A program made the position numbers and the translations under genes. From contig NZ_CP104275.1 in NCBI RefSeq assembly GCF_025244925.1, positions 3,224,001 through 3,288,000 on the forward strand: DNA of 64,000 nucleotides. Direction: 5' to 3'. The notes under the pieces are model-generated. The model did not search any database and was not told the origin of the DNA. It was given only the letters and a program-made list of their open reading frames with translations. This document shows, piece after piece, positions 34,499-43,017 of this stretch. How positions within the stretch are numbered: the first letter of the stretch is position 1; every line of letters starts with the position of its first letter. The DNA is from Arthrobacter zhaoxinii (GTDB lineage Bacteria > Actinomycetota > Actinomycetes > Actinomycetales > Micrococcaceae).

Positions 34499-35119
34499 AT
34501 GACCACCGTCAATCTCAGCGTCAGTATTCAGCGGAAAAAGCTAATGCCCTGGCAGCGGCCGGATGCCGTCTTCAAAACCGGCATGGACGTGGAATCCGTG
34601 GACATCTCCGAAGCTCCGGTCGCCGGCGTCTATGAGCCGGGAAGCGAATACTCCGGCGAATCGCTCCGAATCCGGGACGGAAACTGGTTCGTCAGCCTGG
34701 GCCAGAACGCACGGGAGGTCATAGACCTTTCCGCCCATCTCCACGGACTCTCCCGGACGAAGGACCAATCAGCGGCAGAGGAGGCCGCCCGCAACGCCGC
34801 AGACCAGTTCCTCGTTATTGCAGGCACCGTCTGGAAGAAGATCGGTGAGCCCTACTACGAGATCATCGACTCCAGGGCGGACGGTGAGCGCGGCACCACC
34901 ATACTGGCGAACTGCAACGCCAACTCCCCTGTCGAGGACACTGCCTACTGCTACGGTGCCGACGAACGTGAGCAAGCCGCGAAGGACGCAGCGGACCTCG
35001 CCGACCGCCGGGGACGCAGCAAAGAGGTCTGCCTGGCGCTGCAGGACTTTGCCGGCATCGCCGTGACCCCCGAAGCCGTCCTGACCATCAGGCACGGGAT
35101 ACAGCTCGGCGGCGACTAG
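34499..35119 (+). CDS. Conserved-looking hypothetical protein
   Basis: A 206-aa soluble protein with no family I recognise. It has an N-terminal beta-rich part (residues 1-75), an Ala-rich helix (KDQSAAEEAARNAADQFLVI), a central region with two cysteines (ANCNAN, TAYCYG) and a second Ala/Asp-rich helix. GAGGAA lies just before the ATG. It follows the HxlR gene by 79 bp in the same direction. Confidence 0.6.
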   Translation: MTTVNLSVSIQRKKLMPWQRPDAVFKTGMDVESVDISEAPVAGVYEPGSEYSGESLRIRDGNWFVSLGQNAREVIDLSAHLHGLSRTKDQSAAEEAARNAADQFLVIAGTVWKKIGEPYYEIIDSRADGERGTTILANCNANSPVEDTAYCYGADEREQAAKDAADLADRRGRSKEVCLALQDFAGIAVTPEAVLTIRHGIQLGGD

Positions 35120-35129
35120 GCCGCTGCGC

Positions 35130-35318
35130 CTATTTCCGGCCGAACAGCTTGCCGAGCCAGCCGCCGGACGGCTGGGCGCCGGCCCCAGCTTTTGCAGTGT
35201 CCGCGCCGCAGCTGCAGCGGTCCGCCGTCGGCACCCCGCGCATCACCTGGTCAACGTGGTTTCCACATCCGGTCCACGTGGTCTTGCCGCATTTGCGGCA
35301 CCTTACTGCTCTGCACAT
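35130..35318 (-). CDS. Small zinc-ribbon protein
   Basis: A 62-aa protein beginning MCRAVRCRKCGKTTWTGCGN with a second Cys pair (RCSCG), consistent with a single zinc ribbon, and a basic C-terminal tail (GGWLGKLFGRK). I recall near-identical short proteins across Micrococcaceae; no function is known. AAGGAA precedes the ATG at 35316-35318. The longer frame upstream crosses the TauE remnant and is not used. Confidence 0.72.
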   Translation of the reverse strand: MCRAVRCRKCGKTTWTGCGNHVDQVMRGVPTADRCSCGADTAKAGAGAQPSGGWLGKLFGRK

Positions 35319-35376
35319 TCTGCTTGTTCCTTGGCTCGAATTCCCACCGGGCATTGGCGCCCCTCCACCATTGGAG

Positions 35377-35495
35377 CAGATACCCCCTCGGCCCGGCTGG
35401 TCGGACGCATTCCGGAGGCCGCACTGCGCCGGGGCTTCGGGTTCTTCGTGCTGGCCATCGGCGTTTTCGTCCTGGCCATGGAACTGCTGCCCTAG
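35377..35495 (+). pseudogene. Remnant of TauE/SafE (TSUP) sulfite exporter-like transporter
   Basis: The frame ends GRIPEAALRRGFGFFVLAIG then VFVLAMELLP and a stop. This is the characteristic last helix of TauE/SafE permeases, where GxRIPxxxLRRGFxxFVL is conserved. Sequence upstream in the same frame is unrelated and no start is available, so only about 40 C-terminal residues of a roughly 250-residue protein survive. Confidence 0.6.
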
Positions 35496-35615
35496 ACAGA
35501 CCGGGCCGCCACCCCCCCCAATTCGGCAGCAAAACGTCGACGGCGTCACGTACCTGCATGAGATCCCTCACGGACGGGCACATATCGGCGGGACGGCGGA
35601 AAACCCGGACGTAAC

Positions 35616-35631
35616 GTTGATTTAAATCAAC
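35616..35631. promoter_or_regulatory. Perfect 16-bp palindrome, probable MarR operator
   Basis: GTTGATTTAAATCAAC is a perfect AT-rich palindrome 24 bp upstream of the efflux pump ATG. The downstream gene of the same operon encodes a MarR regulator, and MarR sites are typically 16-20-bp palindromes of this kind. Confidence 0.75.
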
Positions 35632-35655
35632 CTTCGTCAGCTTTTTGGAGTGCGC

Positions 35656-37386
35656 ATGTCCGTTTCCCCTGCCCGGGAGGGCGCTTCCCCCTCAACGCGA
35701 GCCGAGGTGCGCGCCGAGGCAAAACGCAAGCACCGCGCCATCCTCCAGGCCCTGACCGGCCTGCTGCTGGGCATGTTCGTCTCGATGCTGGCCAACACGG
35801 TGGTCAGCACCTCGCTGCCGGTGATCATTTCCGATCTCGACGGCGACCAGGCCGCCTTCACCTGGGTGGTCACCGCCACCCTTCTGGCCACCGCGGTCTC
35901 CACCCCGGTCTGGGGCAAGCTCGCGGATCTGCTTAACCGCAAGGTCCTGATCCAGCTGGCCCTGATCATCTTCATCGTGGCCAGTGCCGCGGCAGGTTTC
36001 GCCCACAACACCGACTGGCTGATCGCCATGCGTGTAATCCAGGGCATCGGTGCCGGCGGCCTCGGTGCGCTGACCCAGATTGTCATGGCGGACATTGTTT
36101 CCCCGCGTGAACGCGGCCGCTACATGGGCCTGTTCGGGGCCGTGATGGCCCTATCCACGGTGGGTGGCCCGCTGATCGGCGGTGTCATCACGGACACCGT
36201 CAACTGGCGCTGGAACTTCTACGTCGCGGTGCCGCTGGCCGTCGTCGCACTGGTGATGATCCAGAAGACCCTGCACCTGCCCCCGCTGAAGAAGCGAAAA
36301 GTCCAGATCGACTACGCCGGCATCGTGCTGCTTTCGGCATCCGTGTCCTGCCTGCTCATCTGGGTCTCACTGGTGGGCAGCGACTTCGGCTGGGCCAGTG
36401 CCGCCACGGCATGGATGGTGGGCGGCTCCTTGCTGGGCCTCGCCGCGTTCGTGGCCGTGGAGTTGAAGGCGGCGGAGCCGCTGATCCCGCTGAGCCTGTT
36501 CCGCAACCGGACCTTCACCTTCTCCGTGATCGGATCACTCTCCGTCGGCGTCGCGATGTTCGGCACCACCGTCTTCCTGTCCCAGTACATGCAGCTGGCC
36601 CGCGGCGCCTCCGCGACCATGTCCGGGTTGATGACCATCCCGATGATGGCCGGCCTGCTGATCATCTCCACACTCGTGGGCCGGATGATCACCAAGACCG
36701 GCAAGTGGAAGGCCTATGTGGTGGTCGGGTCCGTGCTGCTGACCGTCGGGCTGGTCCTGATGGGCACCATCGAATACGACACCGACTTCTGGCTGGTCTC
36801 CGTGTACATGTTCCTGCTCGGCGCCGGCGTGGGCATGGTGATGCAGAACCTGGTCCTCGTGGTGCAGAACGACGTTCCCACCCGGGACCTCGGCGTCGCC
36901 AGCTCCAGCATCAACTTCTTCCGCACCATCGGCGGCACCGTCGGCGTCTCCGCCCTCGGCGCCGTGCTGGCCACCCAGGTGACGGACCGGCTGGCCGCGA
37001 AACAGGGCGAGCTGATGGCTGCCATCGGCGCACTCGGCGCGGAGGGCAAGGAAGTGTCCGCTTCACTGGCCTCCGGCACCATCCCGGATGTGAACTCGCT
37101 GCCCGAATCGGTGCGCTTCATTGTGGAATCGGTCTACGGCTCCTCCGTGGCGCACATCTTCATGATCGCAGCCCCGCTGGGAGTCCTGACCCTGTTGGCG
37201 GTGCTGTTCCTGCCGAACCTGCCGCTGGGCAGCCTGACCCGGCACGAGAAGATGCAGGCCGAGGAATCCGCAGTGGCCCCTGCCGGCTCCGCGGAAACGG
37301 TAGCCAACGTATCCGAACACGCCGCCGGGCAGAATCCCGCTGTTCCGTCCGGAAAGGATGTTCCCTCCGGAAAGGACAACAGCTAG
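35656..37386 (+). CDS. MFS multidrug exporter, DHA2 (EmrB/QacA) 14-TM family
   Basis: A 576-aa DHA2-family drug/proton antiporter. MLANTVVSTSLPVIISDL is motif D1, LADLLNRK motif A, RVIQGIGAGGLGAL motif B and GVGMVMQNLVLVVQ the central region; 14 transmembrane segments are expected. The last 55 residues are a soluble Ala/Glu tail. ATG at 35656 has GGAG 5 bp upstream; a GTG two codons earlier is possible. It is cotranscribed with the MarR gene and preceded by a palindromic operator. The drug is unknown. Confidence 0.93.
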   Translation: MSVSPAREGASPSTRAEVRAEAKRKHRAILQALTGLLLGMFVSMLANTVVSTSLPVIISDLDGDQAAFTWVVTATLLATAVSTPVWGKLADLLNRKVLIQLALIIFIVASAAAGFAHNTDWLIAMRVIQGIGAGGLGALTQIVMADIVSPRERGRYMGLFGAVMALSTVGGPLIGGVITDTVNWRWNFYVAVPLAVVALVMIQKTLHLPPLKKRKVQIDYAGIVLLSASVSCLLIWVSLVGSDFGWASAATAWMVGGSLLGLAAFVAVELKAAEPLIPLSLFRNRTFTFSVIGSLSVGVAMFGTTVFLSQYMQLARGASATMSGLMTIPMMAGLLIISTLVGRMITKTGKWKAYVVVGSVLLTVGLVLMGTIEYDTDFWLVSVYMFLLGAGVGMVMQNLVLVVQNDVPTRDLGVASSSINFFRTIGGTVGVSALGAVLATQVTDRLAAKQGELMAAIGALGAEGKEVSASLASGTIPDVNSLPESVRFIVESVYGSSVAHIFMIAAPLGVLTLLAVLFLPNLPLGSLTRHEKMQAEESAVAPAGSAETVANVSEHAAGQNPAVPSGKDVPSGKDNS

Positions 37387-37387
37387 C

Positions 37388-37852
37388 GTGGCGACGCCGA
37401 CGGCCGGGGACTCTGAGAACATCACCTTCGAGTCCTCGGTCCTGGAGGTGGAGCACCAGTTCTCGATGATGCTTGCCGCTGCCCGGCGGTCCGTTAAGCA
37501 CGCCGCGGCAGCCGTCCACCCAGCCCTGCAGCCGCTGGGGTTCACGGTCCTGATGACCCTGTACCGCGGTGGGGAATGCCAGCAGGGCAGTGTTGTCGAA
37601 ACCCTTCACGTGGACAAGGCACTGCTCAGCCGAACGGTGTCTCAGCTGGAAGCCCTGGGTCTGGTGGTCCGCCGGACCGATCCCGCCGACGGACGGGTCC
37701 AGCTGCTGAACCTGACCGCCGAAGGCCGGGCCCGCTTCGAAGGAGCGAATACAGCCAAACGGTCCAAGCTGCGCGCCCGGCTGAGGAGCTGGACCCCGGC
37801 CGAGCTTCGGAACCTCTCGGACCTGCTGCACAAGCTCAACGAGCGGGACTGA
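37388..37852 (+). CDS. MarR-family regulator of the DHA2 pump
   Basis: A 154-aa MarR winged-helix protein: LLSRTVSQLEALGLVVRR is the recognition helix and VQLLNLTAEGRARFE the wing. The GTG start lies one base after the pump stop; an upstream ATG at 37358 would overlap the pump gene by 29 bp with no usable Shine-Dalgarno. As the last gene of the operon it probably represses it through the palindrome at 35616-35631. Its end overlaps the convergent kinase gene by 17 bp. Confidence 0.9.
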   Translation: MATPTAGDSENITFESSVLEVEHQFSMMLAAARRSVKHAAAAVHPALQPLGFTVLMTLYRGGECQQGSVVETLHVDKALLSRTVSQLEALGLVVRRTDPADGRVQLLNLTAEGRARFEGANTAKRSKLRARLRSWTPAELRNLSDLLHKLNERD

Positions 37853-39452
37853 TTTCCTCAGCGTTTACCGCGTTCAGGGGCAGGGACACCGTGAACTCGC
37901 TCCCCTGCCCCGGGCTGCTAATGAAGCTCAGCTTCCCGCCGTGCGCCTCCACGATGTTCTTGGTGATGACCAGCCCCAGCCCCACGCCGGGGACTGCTGA
38001 GGCGACGGCACGGCGGGCACGGAAGAACTTGGTGAAGACCTTTTCCTGCTCGGCAATGCTCATTCCAATCCCGGTATCCTCCACCCGGAGATGGACTGCC
38101 TGCGCGTCCTGCCACAGCCTCACGGTCACCGTTCCGCCGTCGGGGGAGTACTTCACGGCATTGGAGAGCAGGTTATCCACCACCTGGCTCATACGCTGCG
38201 GATCCACGTCCGCGGTCAGGGAAGCCGGGATGTCCGATACCAGCTCCACCCGGCCGGCATCCGCCTTCGGTTCCACTGACTCCACCCCGGCCCGCACAAT
38301 CTCAGCCAGGTCCATCGGACGGCGGTCCATTTTTGTGGCACCGGACGCAACCGACAGCAGATCGGACACCAGAGCCAGCAGCCGCTCCGAGTTACGCAGC
38401 GCGACGTTCAGGGCCGACTCCACCTGCGGGGGCAGGCCGTCCTCGTCCAGGGCAAGGTCGAGGTACCCCATGATCGAGGTCAGCGGGGTCCGCAGCTCGT
38501 GGGACACGCTGGCTACGAACTCGTCCTGCGCCGCCTTGGCACGGACCAGCTTGGTGACGTCGCTGAAGGCAAGCACGGATCCGGAGAAGGATCCTTCGGT
38601 TTTAATGGGCCGCGCGGACACGTTGAGGGCCAGCTCGTGTTCACCGGTGCCGAACCACACCAGCTGGTCCGAGAATGACTCGCCGGCGGCGGCCCGCTGA
38701 GCAGGGCTGTCGGCGTCGTCGACGAGGGTGACCCGGTCCGGCCCGAGAACCGATTGTCCTTTTGCCGTGATGGGAATGTCCCCCATGGCCCGGCGCCAGT
38801 TGGAGAGCAGGTGCGCGTTGCTCAGCAGCGTGTTCCCGTCCGGATCCACCACCAGCAGGCCCACGTCCACGGCATCCAGTACGGATGCCAGCAAGGCCTC
38901 CCGCTCCCGGCTCTCCACCAGGTTTGCCTGCAGGATGCGGTCCTTCTCCACGATGGCTGCCTGCTTGTGCCGGAGTTCTTCCTCCGCTGCGGCCCGTGCA
39001 GCTTCGGCCGCTTCGGCCTTCCGCAGTGCCTCCACGAGCTCGCGCTCGTAGAGGGTGCGTTTGGCGGCCTTGAAGGCTGCGATCCGGTCCACCGAGGTGC
39101 CGTCGCTGTCTTCGGAACGGACACCGGACAGGAGTACCGGAACCGGCTCCCCGTTCACGGACAGCAGCTCCGCGGCCATTTCGTTGAAGCACCCGGACAC
39201 GGCCAGCTGGGACACCGCATAGGAAGCAAAAACCACCCGGTCACCCACGGGCATCAGGTCGGTAACGTTGCTGCCGAGCAGCGCTTCCCGCGAACGCCCG
39301 GTCCAGGCGGCAAGGGTCTGGTTGACCTCCAGGATGGTTCCATCCGCAGCCAGGACGAGGTGTCCGGAAGGCGCCGCGTGGAAGTGCTCCTCGTACGCGC
39401 TTCCATGCGGCTGCGGTTGGTTTGCTCCCCGGCCGGTACCGGCGCCGGTCAT
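37836..39452 (-). CDS. PAS-domain sensor histidine kinase coupled to RsbQ-like hydrolase
   Basis: A 538-aa kinase without transmembrane segments. First PAS domain at about 18-130; Ala/Glu coiled coil 130-190; second PAS-like domain 187-300; HisKA with phospho-acceptor His 318 in ASVSHELRTPLTSIMGY; HATPase_c with N box QVVDNLLSNAVKYS, G1 EDTGIGMS and G2 GVGLGLVITKNIVEAHGG. No response regulator is adjacent. Its ATG overlaps the stop of the RsbQ-like hydrolase gene by 4 bp (ATGA). By analogy with RsbQ-RsbP, I infer the hydrolase produces or delivers a ligand for a PAS domain of this kinase. Confidence 0.93.
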   Translation of the reverse strand: MTGAGTGRGANQPQPHGSAYEEHFHAAPSGHLVLAADGTILEVNQTLAAWTGRSREALLGSNVTDLMPVGDRVVFASYAVSQLAVSGCFNEMAAELLSVNGEPVPVLLSGVRSEDSDGTSVDRIAAFKAAKRTLYERELVEALRKAEAAEAARAAAEEELRHKQAAIVEKDRILQANLVESREREALLASVLDAVDVGLLVVDPDGNTLLSNAHLLSNWRRAMGDIPITAKGQSVLGPDRVTLVDDADSPAQRAAAGESFSDQLVWFGTGEHELALNVSARPIKTEGSFSGSVLAFSDVTKLVRAKAAQDEFVASVSHELRTPLTSIMGYLDLALDEDGLPPQVESALNVALRNSERLLALVSDLLSVASGATKMDRRPMDLAEIVRAGVESVEPKADAGRVELVSDIPASLTADVDPQRMSQVVDNLLSNAVKYSPDGGTVTVRLWQDAQAVHLRVEDTGIGMSIAEQEKVFTKFFRARRAVASAVPGVGLGLVITKNIVEAHGGKLSFISSPGQGSEFTVSLPLNAVNAEEISPAR

Positions 39453-40261
39453 GAGCGAACCACCGGCAGGTGTTGGAGGATGGCCTCAACCGTCTCGCGG
39501 GGAGCAATGATGTGCGGCATGCTTCCGCGGACGTTCAGCTCCGCCAGCGTACTGCCGGGAAGGAACCGGTGAAGGTACAACGACGCCGCTTCAGGAGCAA
39601 GCGGGTCGGCCTGGGACTGCAGAATCAGGGCCGGGACCGATACCTGGGGCAGCAGGTGCCGGATGTCCGTGGCAAAGGTCATCCGCAGGAAATCCCGCAC
39701 GTATTCCGGGTGTAGCCGGCACATCTGCTCGGCCATGGCAGCTTCACCCTCCGGGCCGGCGTCCGGGCCCGCTATTCCCGGAGCCACCATCCGTGCCCAG
39801 AGCGGATAGTTTGCCTCCACGGCATCCATCACTCCCTGGATATCCTCCTCCGAGAACCCGCCGGCATATCCGTCGTCGCTGACGTAGCAGGGCGCGGCGC
39901 AAAGCAGGACGAGGCGTGCAATCCGTGGAGTCTGCACCGAGGCGGCCACTGCCATCGCGCCGGCGATGCTGTGCCCCACGATGATGGCCTGCTCCAGGTC
40001 CAGAGCATCCAGAATTTCCACCAGGTCCTCCGCATAGCCTTCGAGGACGGCATACTTGGCCGGGTCATAAGCCTCAGGGTCGGCACCGCCGGTTCCTGCG
40101 TGGTCAAACAACACCACCTTGTAGGAGTCCGTGAATGCCGGCAGGATCGGATTCCAGATCACCTGGTCGCAGCCGAAACCCTGAACGAGCAGCAGCACCG
40201 GACCATCGGCACGCCCCAGCACCCGGACGTTGTTTCGACGGATTACTGTCTGCGCATTCAT
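39449..40261 (-). CDS. RsbQ-like alpha/beta hydrolase
   Basis: A 270-aa cytosolic alpha/beta hydrolase close to Bacillus RsbQ and plant D14/KAI2. The shared N-terminal pattern is LLLVQGFGCDQVIWN; the nucleophile Ser 98 is in GHSIAGAM, Asp 219 in QSQADPLAPE, and His 250 in GSMPHIIAP, giving a complete triad at nearly the RsbQ positions. RsbQ activates the PAS phosphatase RsbP under energy stress; here the coupled downstream gene is a PAS histidine kinase. I chose the ATG at 40261 (MNAQTVIRRNNVRV), which aligns with RsbQ. Confidence 0.9.
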   Translation of the reverse strand: MNAQTVIRRNNVRVLGRADGPVLLLVQGFGCDQVIWNPILPAFTDSYKVVLFDHAGTGGADPEAYDPAKYAVLEGYAEDLVEILDALDLEQAIIVGHSIAGAMAVAASVQTPRIARLVLLCAAPCYVSDDGYAGGFSEEDIQGVMDAVEANYPLWARMVAPGIAGPDAGPEGEAAMAEQMCRLHPEYVRDFLRMTFATDIRHLLPQVSVPALILQSQADPLAPEAASLYLHRFLPGSTLAELNVRGSMPHIIAPRETVEAILQHLPVVRS

Positions 40262-40556
40262 CCTGCTTCTGCCTTCGTCGGGTCCCTGATGAGACCCGGA
40301 ATCGGAAGAAATGCCGGTCGTATTGCACATGAAGTTGAGGCCTTATATCGAGACTGTTTCAAGTACCGGCGAAATTACCGGAGAGAGAAAGCGGCACGAA
40401 AGCGCAGAGATTCCCCGTTGCAATCTAACAGAGCTGGAGGTGCGGAAGAAATCAATGCAATGGCATGTACTGCTAATTGGCAGCATCCTTGCCTTTCGTG
40501 GGGCAGCTGCCGTTACGGCTCCCGTCATGAAGGAGATTTCGCCGTCATGCACGGTC
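40262..40556. other. Lower-GC intergenic region without supported gene
   Basis: About 295 bp between the RsbQ-like gene and a MarR gene. It is clearly less GC-rich than its neighbours. Open frames on both strands run into antisense of the MarR gene and lack coding character. It probably holds the promoter of the RsbQ-kinase operon, but I could not assign -35 and -10 boxes. Confidence 0.5.
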
Positions 40557-41039
40557 TTATTCCTCCCCGTTCCGGCCAAGCTTTCCGAGGATCCGCGCCA
40601 GATCCGCCCGGTCTCCGGGCGACAGGACGGAAAAAAATTCATCCGCCTCACGCTTCCGCTCCACCAGGACTGTTTCCCGCAGGTGCTCGCCGGCCCCGGT
40701 GAGCGACAGCAGGGCAGCCCGCCGGTCGGTCGGATGTGCCCGGCGCTCCACCAGCCCCTTTGCGGTCAGCTGGTCCACTACCTCCGTGGCGGATCGCGGC
40801 GCAATACGCAGCCGTTCCGCCAGCTCCTTCAGCCGCAGCCCGGGCTCACTGCCCGGACGCACGTCGGCGTCCCCGCCGCCGCTCTGTCCGGCGGCCCGCG
40901 CCACCGCATTCATCGCCCGGAACTGGTGCGGCGTCAACTCATACGGAGCGAGCTGCTGCATCCAGCGTTTCCGCAGCCCGCGGAACGCGGCATGCATCAG
41001 GTCACCAAGGGCAGCCGGATCGGCAGAGGCATTCATCAT
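40557..41039 (-). CDS. MarR-family regulator divergent from ABC exporter
   Basis: A 160-aa MarR regulator: LRLKELAERLRIAPRSATEV is the HTH, VERRAHPTDRRAALLSLT the wing with the DRR motif. The start chosen is MMNAS at 41039; frames further upstream would cross the operator palindrome. It is divergent from the ABC exporter at 41134, a common repressor/exporter pairing. Confidence 0.9.
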   Translation of the reverse strand: MMNASADPAALGDLMHAAFRGLRKRWMQQLAPYELTPHQFRAMNAVARAAGQSGGGDADVRPGSEPGLRLKELAERLRIAPRSATEVVDQLTAKGLVERRAHPTDRRAALLSLTGAGEHLRETVLVERKREADEFFSVLSPGDRADLARILGKLGRNGEE

Positions 41040-41062
41040 GGAGATCAGTCTACTCGTTTTAC

Positions 41063-41087
41063 AGGTAACCACATAATGAGGTAACCT
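41063..41087. promoter_or_regulatory. Operator palindrome in MarR/ABC divergent promoter
   Basis: AGGTAACCACATAATGAGGT followed by AACCT is a 25-bp near-palindrome (10 of 12 base pairs match around one central base). A CATAAT -10-like box for the rightward gene and a CATTAT box for the leftward gene both lie inside it, so a bound MarR dimer would block both promoters. Confidence 0.65.
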
Positions 41088-41133
41088 CTGCATTAGCTGC
41101 CGATTCGCATCTCCCGGCAGCACAGGAGGAACC

Positions 41134-43017
41134 ATGGCTATTCCCGAAGCGGCCCCGGAGGGCCCCGGAAGCGGTAGAGGATCAGGCGGCGGCCGCGGCC
41201 CCGCAAAACTGAATCCCGCCGACCAAAAACAACTGACCCGGCATCCGGTTCACCTGCGGCGCATCGCCGCCCTGTTCGCCCCGCACAAGGCGACGATCGC
41301 CGTCGTCGTTCTGCTGATCACCGCATCGTCGGTGGTCGGCCTCGCGCAGCCGTTCCTGGTCCGCGCCGTGATTGACGACGCGCTGCCGCACGGCAACACC
41401 CGCCTGCTGCTGTTCCTCACCGCGTCCATGGTGGGGGTGGCCGCGCTGACCGCCGCGATCGGCGTCGTCCAGACCTGGCTGGCCACCGGGATGGGCCAGC
41501 GCGTAATGCACACCCTGCGCGTCCGCCTATTCACCCACTTGCAGGCCCAGTCCCTCGGCTTCTTCACCCGCACCCGCGGCGGGGAGGTGCAGTCCCGGCT
41601 CACGCACGACATCTCCGGCATGCAGTCCGTGGTCACCACCACCGCCACCGGAGTCGCCTCGAACCTCACGACGGCGGTGGCCACCGCGGTCGCAATGGTG
41701 GCCCTCTCCCCCGGGCTCACCCTCATCTCACTGGTCGTCCTGCCGCCGGCCATCTGGCTTTCCCGCCGCGTGGCCATCATCCGCCGCGACGTCACCGACG
41801 AACGCCAGCGCGAACTCGCCGCTCTGCACACCCAGGTGGAGGAAGGCCTGTCCGTGTCGGGGGTGCGGCTGGCCAAAACGCTGGGCACAGTTCCACGTGA
41901 CGCCGAACGGTTCCGCGCCCGCTCCGAGACCCTCGTGGGACTGGAGATGCGCAGCCAGCTCGCCGGCCGCTGGCGGATGGCCACCATGCAGATTGTCTTC
42001 GCAGCCATCCCGGCCGTCATTTACCTCGCCGCCGGGTTCCCGGCCACCAGCGGCGGCATGACCATCGGCACCCTGGTGGCTTTCACCGGACTGCAGGCCG
42101 GCATTTTCCGGCCGGTCATGGGCCTGCTGAACATCGGCGTGCAGTGGGTGACCGCGCTGGCATTCTTCAGCCGGATCTTCGAATACCTGGACCTCGAGCC
42201 GCAGATCCGGCCGTCCGCGCATCCGGTCCGGCTGGATCCGGGCGCGGTGCGCGGCGACGTGCGGTTTGAGGACGTGCACTTCGCGTACGACGACGGCACC
42301 GAAGTCCTGCACGGCATCGACCTGACGCTGCCCGCCGGGACGACCACCGCCGTCGTCGGCCCCACCGGCTCCGGCAAAAGCACCCTCGCGTCCCTGTTGC
42401 CGCGGCTCAACGACACAGGTTCCGGCAGCGTGAGCATCGACGGCGTGGATGTACGCGAACTGGCGCCGGAGGACCTGGCCCGGATTGTCGGCGTCGTCTC
42501 GCAGGAGACGTATCTGATCCATGCCTCCATCCGCGAGAACCTGCTGCTGGCCGATCCGGAGGCGAGCGATGAGCAGCTTTGGTCCGCCCTGGCCGCGGCA
42601 CAGATGGCCGACACCGTCGGTGCCCTGCCCGAGGGCCTGGATACCCTGGTGGGTGCGCGCGGCCACCGCTTCTCCGGCGGCGAGCAGCAGCGCCTGGCCA
42701 TTGCCCGCACCATCCTGCGCAATCCGCCGGTGCTGGTGCTGGACGAGGCCACTTCGGCGCTGGACAACACCACCGAGGCACAGGTGCAGCTCGCCCTGGA
42801 GCGGCTGTCGGCAGGCCGGACCACGCTCACCATCGCGCACCGGCTCTCCACCGTGGAGAACGCGGATCAGGTGGTGGTGCTCGACGCCGGCCGGGTTGTC
42901 GAGGCGGGCACGCCGGCGGAGCTGCGGGCGGCCGGGGGCGCGTTCGCCCGGCTTGCCGCGCACACCGCCCTGCTGGAGGAGGCCCTGCTGCCGACGGACG
43001 CCCCGGCCGGCCGCTAA
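41134..43017 (+). CDS. ABC transporter, fused permease/ATP-binding (exporter)
   Basis: A 627-aa half-transporter exporter: Gly-rich N terminus, six-helix ABC_membrane domain (about 50-335), then an NBD with Walker A GPTGSGKST, Q-loop SQETYL, signature FSGGEQQR, Walker B VLVLDEATSAL and H-loop IAHRLS. It would work as a homodimer to expel a hydrophobic compound, probably the inducer of the divergent MarR regulator. AGGAGG lies 6 bp before the ATG. The NBD is complete, with no missing catalytic residue. Confidence 0.94.
   Translation: MAIPEAAPEGPGSGRGSGGGRGPAKLNPADQKQLTRHPVHLRRIAALFAPHKATIAVVVLLITASSVVGLAQPFLVRAVIDDALPHGNTRLLLFLTASMVGVAALTAAIGVVQTWLATGMGQRVMHTLRVRLFTHLQAQSLGFFTRTRGGEVQSRLTHDISGMQSVVTTTATGVASNLTTAVATAVAMVALSPGLTLISLVVLPPAIWLSRRVAIIRRDVTDERQRELAALHTQVEEGLSVSGVRLAKTLGTVPRDAERFRARSETLVGLEMRSQLAGRWRMATMQIVFAAIPAVIYLAAGFPATSGGMTIGTLVAFTGLQAGIFRPVMGLLNIGVQWVTALAFFSRIFEYLDLEPQIRPSAHPVRLDPGAVRGDVRFEDVHFAYDDGTEVLHGIDLTLPAGTTTAVVGPTGSGKSTLASLLPRLNDTGSGSVSIDGVDVRELAPEDLARIVGVVSQETYLIHASIRENLLLADPEASDEQLWSALAAAQMADTVGALPEGLDTLVGARGHRFSGGEQQRLAIARTILRNPPVLVLDEATSALDNTTEAQVQLALERLSAGRTTLTIAHRLSTVENADQVVVLDAGRVVEAGTPAELRAAGGAFARLAAHTALLEEALLPTDAPAGR

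Noticed and set aside
40311..41084. Plus-strand frame starting in the RsbQ-like/MarR intergenic region
   Set aside because: Most of it is antisense to the MarR gene; the unique part lacks a ribosome-binding site at the right distance and has no homology I recognise.
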